Assembly: GCF_001984155.1 (NCBI RefSeq)
Contig: NZ_MTQO01000039.1
Span: forward strand, 62,001-126,000
Direction: 5' to 3'
DNA: 64,000 nucleotides
DNA from: Actinosynnema sp. ALI-1.44
GTDB lineage: Bacteria; Actinomycetota; Actinomycetes; Mycobacteriales; Pseudonocardiaceae
This document shows positions 1 through 9,200 of the stretch, in pieces. The position numbers were made by a program, and so were the translations under genes. The notes under the pieces are model-generated. The model was given only the letters and a program-made list of their open reading frames with translations, was not told where the DNA came from and did no database searches. Every line of letters starts with the position of its first letter. Position 1 is the stretch's first letter.

Positions 1-681
1 GAACGCGAACTGGCGCTGGAGTTCTGCTCACGCCGGGTGGACGGGCTGATCGTCGTCCCCGCCGGGGTGCAGCACGGTTACCTGGTTCCGGAGATGCGCG
101 CGGGCACGCCGGTCGTGTTCGTCGACCGGCCCGCGGGCGACGTCGTGGCCGACACCGTGCTGGTCGACAACCTCGGCGGCACCGCGGCGGTGGTGGACCA
201 CCTGGCCGGGCACGGCCACAAGCGGATCGCCTTCCTCGGCGACGCGCCGGACATCTTCACCGCGAGCGAACGCTTGCGCGGCTTTCGCGAGGGCTGCGCC
301 AAGGCCGGGATCGCCTACGACGAGAAGCTCGTGGTGATGGGGCCGCACTCGGACGCGGGCGTGGCGGGTTCGGTGCGCCGCCTGGTGTCCGGTGCCGACC
401 CCGCGACCGCGTTGATCACCGGCAACAACCGGATCACCATCATGGTGTTGCGTGCGTTGAGCGCGCTGGACGCGCGGCCCGCACTGGCCGGGTTCGACGA
501 CTTCGAACTGGCCGATCTGCTCGACCCGCCGGTGACCGTGCTCGCGCACGACATCGGCGCGATGGGCCGGGCCGCCGCCGAGTTGCTGTTCGCCCGGATG
601 GAGGGCGACACGTCACCGCCGCGCAGGATCGTGCTGCCGGCCACCATCATCCCTCGCGGATCGGGAGAGGTACGCCCTTGA
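1..681 (+). CDS. LacI-family transcriptional regulator, C-terminal part (cut at window start)
   Basis: The open frame runs in from before base 1, so the N-terminal helix-turn-helix lies outside the window. The visible 226 residues are the periplasmic-binding-protein-like effector domain of LacI/GalR regulators: the VDGLIVVPAG and TPVVFVDRP strands, VVDHLAGHGHKRIAFLGD near residue 75, and GFDDFELADLLDPPVT before the usual closing helix. Such proteins repress or activate sugar genes when they bind a sugar effector. Its stop overlaps the TTG start of the isomerase-like gene, so it probably belongs to the same operon as the downstream sugar importer and is the likely local regulator of it. The family is clear; the effector is unknown. 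Confidence 0.88.
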   Translation, partial: ERELALEFCSRRVDGLIVVPAGVQHGYLVPEMRAGTPVVFVDRPAGDVVADTVLVDNLGGTAAVVDHLAGHGHKRIAFLGDAPDIFTASERLRGFREGCAKAGIAYDEKLVVMGPHSDAGVAGSVRRLVSGADPATALITGNNRITIMVLRALSALDARPALAGFDDFELADLLDPPVTVLAHDIGAMGRAAAELLFARMEGDTSPPRRIVLPATIIPRGSGEVRP

Positions 682-1724
682 ACAGCCCAGATGTTCCGGC
701 AGACGTCGCAGCGGGGTCGAACCCGGTCTGGCTGCCGGCCAACCAGCCGACGCAGTTCTACGCGGGCGGCGACTCGATCGAGGCGCTCAGAGGCGTCGGC
801 AACGCACGCACCGACCACGGACCGGAGGACTGGGTCGGGTCGACGACCACGCGATACGGCAAGGAAACCGACGGCCTGACCATGCTGGGCAACGGTCAGT
901 GGCTGCGCGACGCGGTGCGGCAACACCCGGAGAACTGGCTGGGCACGGCGCATTCGGCCAGGTTCGGCGGCGATCCCGCGGTGCTGGTGAAGCTGCTCGA
1001 CGCCGGGCAGCGGCTGCCGGTGCACTGCCACCCGTCGGACGCGTTCGCCCGGAAGCACATGGGCTCGCACTTCGGCAAGACCGAGGCGTGGATCATCGTC
1101 GGCACACCGGACGACGGCGGCAACGTCCACATCGGATTCCGCGGTGACGAGTCCGGCGCCACCGTCGCCGACTGGGTGGCCGAGCAGGACACCGCGGCGA
1201 TGCTCGACGCGCTGAACCCGGTCACGGTCCGCCCCGGTGACACGGTGTTCGTCCCGGCCGGTCTGCCGCACGCGATCGGCGCGGGGGTCTTCATCGTGGA
1301 ACTCCAGCAGCCGACCGACCTGTCGGTCACGCTGGAGTGGAAGGACTTCCTCGACTCGGAGGCAGGCGGTCACCTCGGCTTCGGCTACGACGTCGTGCTC
1401 GACTGCGTCGACCGGTCCGGCTGGGACGCCGACCGGCTCAAGCAGATCGTCCGGCGCACCGAGGACTCGTCCCCGGTGACGGACCTGCTGGGCCCGGACG
1501 CGGCGAGCTTCTTCCGCGCACAACGCATCCGCGGCGGCGCCGCCCTCGACGCGTCGTTCTCGATCCTGGTGGCGCTCGAAGGCTCGGGCACGATCCGGAC
1601 CGAGACCGGTGACGTGCCTGTGGCCAAGGGCGACACGTACGTGTTCCCGCACGCGGCGGGGCAGGCCACTGTGGAAGGTGACATCGTTGCCATTCGCTGT
1701 CTGCCACCGGAGGTGGCAGAGTGA
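678..1724 (+). CDS. class I mannose-6-phosphate isomerase-like cupin protein
   Basis: 348 residues from a TTG start whose TTGA overlaps the stop of the regulator. Type I phosphomannose isomerases interconvert mannose-6-phosphate and fructose-6-phosphate and bind zinc in a cupin barrel. Here the metal motif is visible as H116-C-H118 in LPVHCHPSD, followed by KTEAW with E136, and a later PAGLPHAIG histidine near residue 197. A second cupin-like half follows, ending in GDTYVFPHAAG. Its place between the LacI regulator and a sugar ABC importer suggests it channels imported mannose or fructose into glycolysis after phosphorylation. The exact substrate is inferred, and the family also contains members of unproven activity. 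Confidence 0.78.
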   Translation: MNSPDVPADVAAGSNPVWLPANQPTQFYAGGDSIEALRGVGNARTDHGPEDWVGSTTTRYGKETDGLTMLGNGQWLRDAVRQHPENWLGTAHSARFGGDPAVLVKLLDAGQRLPVHCHPSDAFARKHMGSHFGKTEAWIIVGTPDDGGNVHIGFRGDESGATVADWVAEQDTAAMLDALNPVTVRPGDTVFVPAGLPHAIGAGVFIVELQQPTDLSVTLEWKDFLDSEAGGHLGFGYDVVLDCVDRSGWDADRLKQIVRRTEDSSPVTDLLGPDAASFFRAQRIRGGAALDASFSILVALEGSGTIRTETGDVPVAKGDTYVFPHAAGQATVEGDIVAIRCLPPEVAE

Positions 1725-2482
1725 CACCGGTCCTTCAGGCACAGAACATCGTCAAGCGGTACGGCTCGGTCGAGGCTCTGCGCGGCGCGTCGTTCGAAGT
1801 CGGGCGGGGCGAGGTCGTCGCGCTGATCGGCGACAACGGCGCAGGGAAGTCCACGCTGGTGAAATGCCTGTCCGGGGCGGAGATCCCCACCTCGGGCACG
1901 ATCCTGCTGGAGGGTGAGCCGGTCACACTCGACTCGCCGGTGGCCGCGCGCAGGCTGGGCATCGAGACGGTGTACCAGGACCTGGCGGTCGCACCGCACC
2001 TCGATCCGGCCGCGAATCTGTTCCTCGGCAGGGAGATCTTCCGCAAGGGCCTGCTCGGCAAGCTCGGCGTGCTGGACAAGGCGGAGATGCGCAGGCGCGC
2101 CACCGAGGAGTTCGCGCGCTTCGGCGTGACACTGCAGAACGTCGACGTGCCGATCGGTTCGTTGTCCGGTGGGCAGCGGCAAAGCGTCGCGGTGGCGCGC
2201 TCGGTCGCGTGGGCGAGCAAGGTCGTGTTCATGGACGAGCCCACCGCCGCACTCGGTGTGGTGCAACGGGAAAAGGTGCTCGACGTGATCAGGCGTGTCC
2301 GGGACGAGGGCATGGCGGTCGTGCTGATCAGCCACAACATGCCGGAGGTGCTCTCGGTGTCCGACCGGGTCGAGGTGCTCAGGCTCGGCAAGCGGGTGGC
2401 GCGGTTCAACGCCGCCGACGCGTCGCTGGAGGACCTGGTCGGCGCGATGACCGGGGCGTTGGTGCAGGAGGATGCCGCATGA
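1721..2482 (+). CDS. sugar ABC importer ATP-binding protein (FrcA-like, single domain)
   Basis: 253 residues; the GTG start overlaps the previous stop by four bases. The ATPase motifs are all present: Walker A GDNGAGKST at residues 37-45, signature LSGGQRQ from residue 148 and Walker B VVFMDEP at 168-174. The protein has one nucleotide-binding domain, unlike the doubled RbsA or MglA ATPases, which matches FrcA-type subunits of the carbohydrate uptake transporter 2 class. It sits between the isomerase-like gene and a membrane subunit with overlapping start and stop codons, so the proteins are probably made in concert. It should power uptake of a monosaccharide at the inner face of the membrane. 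Confidence 0.9.
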   Translation: MTPVLQAQNIVKRYGSVEALRGASFEVGRGEVVALIGDNGAGKSTLVKCLSGAEIPTSGTILLEGEPVTLDSPVAARRLGIETVYQDLAVAPHLDPAANLFLGREIFRKGLLGKLGVLDKAEMRRRATEEFARFGVTLQNVDVPIGSLSGGQRQSVAVARSVAWASKVVFMDEPTAALGVVQREKVLDVIRRVRDEGMAVVLISHNMPEVLSVSDRVEVLRLGKRVARFNAADASLEDLVGAMTGALVQEDAA

Positions 2483-3501
2483 CCACTGATGCGGTGCCGA
2501 CCACTGAGCAGCGGTCATTGCGCACACGGCTGTTGTCGGCCAACACTTTCTGGATCGCGCTGGTGCTGCTGGCGTTGGTCGTCGTGTTCGGCGCGCTGGC
2601 ACCGGACACGTTCCTGACGTTCCTGAACTTCCAGAACCTGTTCGTCGAGACGTCGGTCCTGCTCGTGGTCGCGGTCGGCATGACGTTCGTGATCATCACC
2701 GGCGGGATCGACCTGTCGGTCGGTTCGGTCCTGATCTTCGCGAGCATGATCTCCGCGAAGACCATGCAGTGGATAAGTCCCGGCCAGCAGATCAGCCAGG
2801 CGGACTGGGGCGTGATCGCCGTCGGCCTGGCCGTGGCGCTCGCGGGCGGCGCGGTGTGGGGCCTGATCAACGGCCTGCTGGTGGCCCGGGCCAACATCCC
2901 GCCGCTGATCGTCACGCTGGGCACGCTCGGTGCCGCGCTCGGCGCCGCGTCGCTGTTGAACGACGGCACGGATATCCGCCCGGCCCCGTCGGCGCTGAGC
3001 GACATCCTCGGCTTCGGCACGCTGGAGGGGAACATCCCGAACATGGTCGTGGTGGCCGCGGTGATCACGGTGCTGTTCGGGCTGGTGCTGCACACCACGA
3101 GGTTCGGGCGGTACACGTACGCGATCGGGTCGAACGCGGAGGCCACGCGTCGCGCGGGGATCGGCGCGGCCCGGCACCTGACCAACGTGTACCTGCTCTC
3201 CGGGGTCCTGGCCGGAGCCGCCGGATTCATGTCGATGGCGTACTTCCAGGGCACGACCATCTCCGGGAACGTCACGCTGAACCTGAGCGCCATCGCCGGC
3301 GTGGTGCTCGGCGGAACGAGCCTCTTCGGCGGGGTCGGCACGATCGTCGGCACCGTGATCGGGGTGTTCATCCCCGCGGTGCTGCAAAAGGGTTTCAACA
3401 TCATCAACGTGCAGCAGTACTGGCAGCAGATCGCGGTCGGCGCGGTGCTCGTCGCCGCCGTGTGGTTCGACCAGCAACGCCGACGTCGGTCCAAGAACTA
3501 G
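2479..3501 (+). CDS. sugar ABC importer permease (RbsC/FrcC family)
   Basis: 340 residues from the ATG that overlaps the ATPase stop as ATGA. A longer in-frame reading starts inside the ATPase gene and is not plausible. The sequence has roughly eight to ten hydrophobic segments, beginning with FWIALVLLALVVVFGAL, and the conserved family stretch ITGGIDLSVGSVL near residue 75. Near the C-terminus is GVVLGGTSLFGGVG, also typical of branched-chain/ribose type permeases. It forms the membrane channel of the importer together with the ATPase before it and the binding lipoprotein after it. Confidence 0.9.
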   Translation: MTTDAVPTTEQRSLRTRLLSANTFWIALVLLALVVVFGALAPDTFLTFLNFQNLFVETSVLLVVAVGMTFVIITGGIDLSVGSVLIFASMISAKTMQWISPGQQISQADWGVIAVGLAVALAGGAVWGLINGLLVARANIPPLIVTLGTLGAALGAASLLNDGTDIRPAPSALSDILGFGTLEGNIPNMVVVAAVITVLFGLVLHTTRFGRYTYAIGSNAEATRRAGIGAARHLTNVYLLSGVLAGAAGFMSMAYFQGTTISGNVTLNLSAIAGVVLGGTSLFGGVGTIVGTVIGVFIPAVLQKGFNIINVQQYWQQIAVGAVLVAAVWFDQQRRRRSKN

Positions 3502-3510
3502 GAGGCTCAG

Positions 3511-4506
3511 GTGTCAACGAGGACACTCGTGGTGGTGCTCGCCGCAGGCGCGTTGGTGGCGGGCTGCGGTGGCCAGATCGGACAGAACAACAACTCCGGC
3601 AGCCAGAGCGGCGGCGCGGCGGCGCCGTCCAACAAGAACCTCGAACTCGTTGTGGGAGTGAAGAACGAGCCGTTCTACATCTCCATGCAGTGCGGCGCGG
3701 AGGCAGCGGCGAAGGCAGCGGGTTACACGCTCAACACCCAGGCGCCGGACAAGTTCGACCCGACGCTGCAGGCCCCGATCGTGACCGCGCTGGGCGCGAA
3801 GAAGCCCGCGGCGCTGCTGATCGCGCCGACGGACGACCAGACGATGTCGCGGCAGATGAAGCAGATCAAGGACACCGGCGCCAAGGTGATCGAGGTGGAC
3901 ACCGCGCTGAAGGACACCAGCATCGCGGAGTCGTCCATCTCGTCGGACAACACCAAGGGCGGTGAACTGGCCGCGCAGACCATGGCCAAGCTGACCAGTG
4001 GCAAGACCGGCTCGGTGCTGGTGCTGGACACCAAGACGGGCACGTCGACAACGGCGGCGCGGGCCAAGGGTTTCGAGGAGGAGCTCAAGAAGGCGGCGCC
4101 GGACCTGAAGTCCATCGGCATCCAGTTCACCGACAACGAGCCGTCCGTGGCGGCGCAGAAGGTGACCGCTGCGGTCGCCAGCAACCCGGACCTGGTCGGC
4201 GTGTTCGCGACGAACCTCAACACCGGTGAGGGCGCGGCGACCGGTCTGCGCAGCGCGGGCAAGGTCGGCGCGATCCAACTGGTCGGGTTCGACGCGAGCC
4301 CGTCGGAAGTGGACGGTCTGAAGAACGGGGCGTTCCAGGCCCTCATCGCCCAGGACCCGGCGACGATCGGCAAGGCGGGCGTCGAGCAGGCGATCGCGGC
4401 CATCGAAGGCAAGAGCGTGCAGCGCAACATCTCCGCACCCCTCGTCGCCCTGACCAAGGACGACATGACCACGAAGTCGGAGTTCTTCTACAAGACGAAG
4501 TGCTGA
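3511..4506 (+). CDS. sugar-binding lipoprotein of the ABC importer
   Basis: 331 residues from a GTG start, nine bases after the permease, preceded by AGGAGG. The N-terminus is a lipoprotein signal with the lipobox LVAGC, so the mature protein is probably anchored outside the membrane through the cysteine at residue 19. The rest is a periplasmic-binding protein of the ribose/galactose class 1 type: LELVVGVKNEPFYISMQCG at the start, the ALLIAPTD hinge strand, EVDTALKD and LVGFDASPSEVDGLKNGAFQALIAQDP near the end. It delivers sugar to the permease. With the neighbouring isomerase, fructose or mannose are the most likely ligands, but this is inference. Confidence 0.9.
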   Translation: MSTRTLVVVLAAGALVAGCGGQIGQNNNSGSQSGGAAAPSNKNLELVVGVKNEPFYISMQCGAEAAAKAAGYTLNTQAPDKFDPTLQAPIVTALGAKKPAALLIAPTDDQTMSRQMKQIKDTGAKVIEVDTALKDTSIAESSISSDNTKGGELAAQTMAKLTSGKTGSVLVLDTKTGTSTTAARAKGFEEELKKAAPDLKSIGIQFTDNEPSVAAQKVTAAVASNPDLVGVFATNLNTGEGAATGLRSAGKVGAIQLVGFDASPSEVDGLKNGAFQALIAQDPATIGKAGVEQAIAAIEGKSVQRNISAPLVALTKDDMTTKSEFFYKTKC

Positions 4507-4516
4507 CACCGTGAAC

Positions 4517-4552
4517 CCGGGATGCGCCTTTCTCAGTGCGAGCGCATCCCGG
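4517..4552 (+). terminator. intrinsic terminator-type hairpin closing the sugar importer operon
   Basis: Eleven bases CCGGGATGCGC at 4517-4527 pair perfectly with GCGCATCCCGG at 4542-4552 around a 14-base loop, starting ten bases after the stop of the binding protein. There is no T tract, as is common in actinomycetes. The hairpin also shows that an in-frame ATG at 4522 is unlikely to be a real start. Confidence 0.75.
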
Positions 4553-4680
4553 TCATCGTGTCGATCTCCCGGTGGATGACGTCCAGTCGCCATCGGCACC
4601 CTTCGCACGCGCTCATCGGGTCTTGCGGGGTCCGGACCGGTACGGCGTGTGCGCCGCCTGTTGCTCTGCCTGGTCAACTG

Positions 4681-5130
4681 CTGCGCAGAGACGGCTGGGA
4701 AGAGCGCGCTGTCTCGGAACGACTCGATCGCCAGGAAATGGTGCTCCGCAAGAGGAACCCGCTGCACATCCACACGTTGATCGACGAGGCGGCGCTCCGG
4801 CGGATCATCGGCACCCGTGCGGTCATGGTCGACCAACTGGACCACTTGGTCGAGATGGCCAAGATGGCGAACGTGACAATCCAGGTGCTCCCGCTGGACC
4901 TTTGCACACCGGGCCCCTACTCGGGCACGATGATCCTGCTGAGTTATCCGGAATCCGACGAGCCGGATTCCGCCTACGTGGAAAGCATGGCAGGTGGCGA
5001 GACGATTGGTGACGACGCGGTGGTGGCGACGCTCTCGAACGTGTGGGAGGACATCGCCGCCGCGGCTCCCTCGCCGCAGAAGTCGATCAAAGCCATCAAA
5101 GCGATAAGGGGTGAACACGCAGGAAGATGA
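4681..5130 (+). pseudogene. remnant of an XRE-family DUF5753 regulator (helix-turn-helix lost)
   Basis: The last 140 or so residues of this frame match the C-terminal half of DUF5753 regulators: ERLDRQEMVL, then IDEAALRRIIGTRAVMVDQL, then VTIQVLPLD. The intact relative in this window at 50460-51326 shows the same order (RVNLRMQRQRLL, IEEACIHRQMGGTKVL, ISLQILPFE). The DNA-binding domain and the first half of DUF5753 are absent. The frame can be extended back to an ATG at 4522, but that stretch has no family character and lies in the upstream terminator. I infer a 5'-truncated gene. The stop still overlaps the DUF397 start as ATGA, the normal arrangement for such pairs. The 5' boundary is approximate. 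Confidence 0.72.
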
Positions 5131-5303
5131 GCACCAGCAAGATGTGGCGCAAGAGCAGTCATAGCAACCCGGAGAACGCCTGCGTCGAAGTGACCGTCGG
5201 CGTCGAGTCGACCGGCATCAGGGACAGCAAGAACCCGGCAGGCGGCCACCTCACCGTGAACGCCGCATCCTTCACGGCGTTGCTCAACTCCATCAAGAGC
5301 TGA
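5127..5303 (+). CDS. DUF397 family small protein
   Basis: 58 residues, beginning MSTSKMWRKSSHSNPENAC and containing VEVTV, GIRDSKNP and the closing FTALLNSIKS. This is the standard DUF397 pattern: a W-RKSS-S start, one cysteine before the first strand, and a D-SK(N/D)P turn. In actinomycetes DUF397 genes follow XRE-DUF5753 regulator genes, and some pairs act in development or antibiotic production, with the small protein modulating the regulator. Here the partner is the truncated gene just upstream, whose stop overlaps this ATG. The reading frame itself is intact, so the protein may act with another regulator or be decaying. Confidence 0.85.
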   Translation: MSTSKMWRKSSHSNPENACVEVTVGVESTGIRDSKNPAGGHLTVNAASFTALLNSIKS

Positions 5304-5310
5304 CGACCAA

Positions 5311-5335
5311 GGGCGCCCAGTTCGACCGGGCGCCC
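5311..5335. terminator. hairpin between convergent genes
   Basis: GGGCGCCC at 5311-5318 pairs with GGGCGCCC at 5328-5335, each arm itself being palindromic, around a nine-base spacer. It lies in the 32-base gap between the convergent DUF397 gene and the minus-strand gene at 5336 and could stop transcription from both sides. Confidence 0.55.
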
Positions 5336-5995
5336 TCACGGGCCCCGCAGCCGGTCCTTGCGTTGCTGCGCGGCCACCTTGGCTTCCTCCGGGCTCGGGA
5401 CGTAGTGGAACTCCGAGCCGTCGGCCCACGTGGCCACGCCGCGGTGCACCCGGGGAATGTACGGCTGTCCGGCGTGCCACAGGACCACTACCGGCGGGAT
5501 GTTCTTGGGGTCGCGGACATCCGACCCGGAGTCGAGCGCAGCGACGTACGACGCGGAGTACACAAGCCAGACGCTTGTGGCGGGCCTGGCCGCGTCAACG
5601 AACCGGACCGCCTGGCTGCCCTCGGCTCCGGTCACCGTGCCGGACCGGCTGAACACGTTGCCCGCGCCGCCGCCGTTGAACAGCGCGAAGATGTGCATGA
5701 TCGCGCCGAACACGCCTCGGACGATGTTCCAGAGGAACCGCCGGATCAGCTTCTTGCCCTTGACCGTCCCGTCGTCGCGTCTGCCGGGCACCGTGTACGA
5801 GGGGCCGACCTCCCCCAAGTGCACCATCCCGGCAGGCTCGCCCCACTGGGCGGCGGCGAAGGCACGGACCTGCTGGCGGATCTCGTCGTGCGGCCTTTTC
5901 AAGCCCGCCGTGTACGCGTCCACGCGCTGGCTCATGCGATCGACCGACGCCGCCATTCGACGGTCGAGATCACCCGGCTTCCGCTCTTTCCCCAT
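5336..5995 (-). CDS. uncharacterised protein
   Basis: 219 residues counting from MGKERKPGDLD; the frame extends further upstream but that part is arginine-rich and lacks family character, so I chose this ATG. No family was recognised. The first 60 residues look helical and charged (LDRRMAASVDRMSQRVDAYT). A short hydrophobic stretch near residues 95-115 (NIVRGVFGAIMHIFALFNGGG) could be one membrane helix or a buried helix. The C-terminal half has a beta-rich look (ATSVWLVYSASYVAALD, VVVLWHAGQPYIPRVHRG) and ends in a lysine/arginine-rich helix. It stands alone on the minus strand between a DUF397 gene and a divergent SARP gene. Function unknown. Confidence 0.7.
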   Translation of the reverse strand: MGKERKPGDLDRRMAASVDRMSQRVDAYTAGLKRPHDEIRQQVRAFAAAQWGEPAGMVHLGEVGPSYTVPGRRDDGTVKGKKLIRRFLWNIVRGVFGAIMHIFALFNGGGAGNVFSRSGTVTGAEGSQAVRFVDAARPATSVWLVYSASYVAALDSGSDVRDPKNIPPVVVLWHAGQPYIPRVHRGVATWADGSEFHYVPSPEEAKVAAQQRKDRLRGP

Positions 5996-6295
5996 GGCCC
6001 TTCCCGTCTCCTCGCACGACCTTCGCAGCAGCATTCCAGATTCCCGCCGATCTCGTCGGCGGATCGCCGATCTGGTGGTTGACATCGTGTACACCACTAC
6101 GACCGGAGTGAACAGTCTGACCACCGGGAACGACCGGCGAAAACGCGGAAAAAGCAGCCGTCACGGTTAACAACGCGGTGTGGAAATGCTCGGGTAAGCC
6201 ACTGTGAATTGAGACATTCGGGCGATCATGTCCGGTATCGGCGGTGGTACGGTCGCTCACGGCAATGGGGGAGTCTTCGCTGACTGGGGGCGGTC
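5996..6295. other. divergent intergenic region before the first SARP gene
   Basis: 300 bases between the minus-strand unknown gene and the SARP gene. GGGGGCGG shortly before the ATG at 6296 can serve as ribosome site. I see no clear palindrome, no phased heptamer repeats of the kind SARPs bind, and no convincing -35/-10 pair, so no operator is called. Confidence 0.4.
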
Positions 6296-9200
6296 ATGCG
6301 TTTTCAGATGCTGGGTGCGCTCGAAGTGCGGCTGCACAAACAGCGAATCAATCTCGGTGGCGCCAAGCCGAAAGCGGTTCTCGCCGCGCTCCTGGTCCAC
6401 CCGCGACTGGTCGTTCCGTTGCAGAGCCTGATCGCCGCGGTGTGGGAGTCGCCACCGCGGTCGGCGGCGGCGTTGGTGCACACGCACATCTCGTCGTTGC
6501 GCCGCGCGTTGGCCCCGCTGGCCGCCGCCGGGGAATCCTCGTTGGTGCTGACCAGCCACCCCGGTTACCAGTTGTGCGTCGACCGGGACGACAACGACCT
6601 GGAAGCCTTCGAGGAACTGTCGACGACGGCTCAGGTCGCCGAGCAGGCCGGGGACCACGACCGGGCCCGTGTCCACTACGAGCGCGCGGTTCGGTTGTGG
6701 CGTGGTGCCCCGCTCGACGGCGTCGAGGCACCGATCGCCCGGCAGTACTCGACGTTGTTGGAGGGCAAGCGGCTGACGGCGGAACACGGGCTGGCCCGTA
6801 CCCAGATCACGCTGGGCTGCTACGACGAGGCGGCGTCCCGTCTCACCTCGTTGACCGCGATGTACCCGCTGCGTGACGAGCCGCGAGCGCTGCTGATGCA
6901 GGCACTGTACTTCGGCGGCAGGCGCAGCGAAGCCCTTGCCGTGTACCGGGATTACCGGGACCACCTCGTGGTCGAACTCGGGGTGGAGCCGACCGGCCAA
7001 CTCCGTGAGCTGCACGAGCGGGTCCTGCACGGTGACCTCTCGCCGCCTCGTCAGCCCGAGGTGAAGCTGTCAGCCAGACCCGAGCAGCCGGAACCGATGC
7101 TGGTCGCGCCGAACCAGTTGCCCCCGGACCTCGCCGACTTCACCGGACGGGCCGAACAGCTGACGCAGGTGATGCGCATCGTCGAACGAGCTTCGACCGG
7201 TGCGGCGGCTCCGACGGTGGTCATCACGGGGTTCGGCGGCACAGGGAAGTCCGCGTTGGCAGTACACGCCGCGCACGTCCTGCGCTCGACTCACCCCGAT
7301 GGCGCGTTGTTCGTGGACATGCGTGGCAACACCGCCCCGACCGAGGTGCTGGCCCGGTTTCTCCGTGCGTTGGGCGTCGCCGGTGGCGACATCCCCGCGG
7401 CCGAGGACCAGCGCGTCGAGCTTTTCCGGATGCGGACGAGCGGTCGCCGGTTGGTGATCGTGCTCGACAACGTCCGCGGTGAACAGCAAGTCCGTGCGCT
7501 GCTGCCCGGCGACTCCGGGTGCATCGTGCTGATCACCAGCCGTTCCAGGCTGACCGGGCTCGCCGGGGCCGAGCACGTCGAGGTGGAACGGTTCACCGCC
7601 GAGCAGTCCATGGCGATGCTGGCCGCGATCGTGGGCAACGACCGGATCACCAGCGCTCCGCCCGCCGCCGTCGAGATCGTCGAGCTGTGCGGCGGTGTTC
7701 CGCTCGCCATCCGCGCCGCCGGGGCGAAGCTGCTCGCTCGTCCACATTGGCCGTTGCGTTCGTTGGCCAACCGGCTGGCCAACGAGCAACGCAGGCTCGA
7801 CGAGCTGTCCGCGGGTGACCTGACCATCCGGTCGAGCCTGCGGGTGAACTACGACGAGCTGTCCGAACCGCAACGCCGGGCGTACCACCTGCTGGCCCTG
7901 CTGGACTTTCCCGACTTCGGCGCGTGGGTCGCCGCCCCGCTGCTGCGGATCTCGCTCGACGACGCCGAGGACGTCGTCGAGCGGCTGGTCGACCTCCGGT
8001 TCGCGGAGGTGGCGGGCGCCGACCCGCTCGGCCGGGTTCGATACCGGTTCCACGACCTCGTCCAGCTGTACGGCGCCGAGCAGGCGCTGCTGCACGAACC
8101 GCCCGACCGGATCACCGAGGCGCTCGGCAGGCTGGCCGGCACCTGGACCGGCCTGGTCAAGGCGGGTGAACTGCGGCTGCCCCTGACACCGTCAGGGACT
8201 GCCGCGGACGTCGACGAACGGCTGACCGTCGAGGTGGCGGCGGACCCGATCGGCTGGCTGGAAGCGGAGACAGCCGCACTGGTGCGGACGGTGGAACGAG
8301 CCGCCGAACTGGGCGCCACCCGGCTCACCGTGGAGCTCATCGCCGTACTGCTGGCATCCGCCTTCGCCGCCAGGAGCGCGTTCGACAGTCCCCAGCGCAC
8401 CTTGGACGTCGCTCTCAACGCGGCCAGATCCAGCGGCGACAGGAAGACCGAAGCCCGCCTGCTCACCGGGCTCGGGCAGCTCTACTACCAGCGCGACGAC
8501 TTCGGCCCCGCACTGGACTACGCCGGGCAGGCGGCCGAGAAGGCCCAGCTGATCTCCGACCACGCCACCGCCGCCGTCGCGCTGGTCACCGTCGGCACGA
8601 TCCAGCGCGATCGCGGCTTGTTCGACGTGGCGAGGAGGACGCTCGAAGCGGCTGCCGTGGCCGGCGAGCAGGCGGGGGATCTCGGCACCCTCGCCGCATC
8701 GAGCTACGGCATCGGTGCCATCTGCCGTGACACAGGTGATTTCACAGCCTCCTCCGTCGCTTTGGGACGATCCGCCGAACTGCACCGGCAACTCGACGAT
8801 CCGCGCGGTGAAGCGATCGCGCTGCGCGGGCTCAGTCAACTGCACCGGGCGCGGGGCGAGTTCGTTGAGGCGTTCGACCTCAGTGTCCTCGCCCACGCGA
8901 TGCTCGACCGGATCGGCGCGCCACTGGGAGCGGCATACGCGTTGCAGTCGAAGGTCAAGGCCCAGATCCGGCTCGGCCGCTTCGAGGACGCGCTCGGCAC
9001 GCTCGACTCGTGTCTGGCGGTGTGCGAACGGTACAAGGACCGGTTCGGCGTCGCGCTCGTCTCCCGTACCCAGGGTGAGGTCATGCTCGCGTCCGGCGAC
9101 CGGCCCGGCGCACGTGCCCGGCTGCTGGTCGCGCTGACGCGGTGGAAAGAGCTGGAATTGCCGCTGTGGCAGGCGAGGACGTTGCGTGACCTCGCCGCCG

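Noticed and set aside
315-1742. Long minus-strand frame opposite the isomerase-like gene
   Set aside because: Arginine/histidine-rich antisense reading of a gene with a clear family; no motif of its own.
6250-6295. SARP-type heptamer repeats upstream of the first SARP gene
   Set aside because: No phased direct repeats could be found here, unlike before the second SARP gene.
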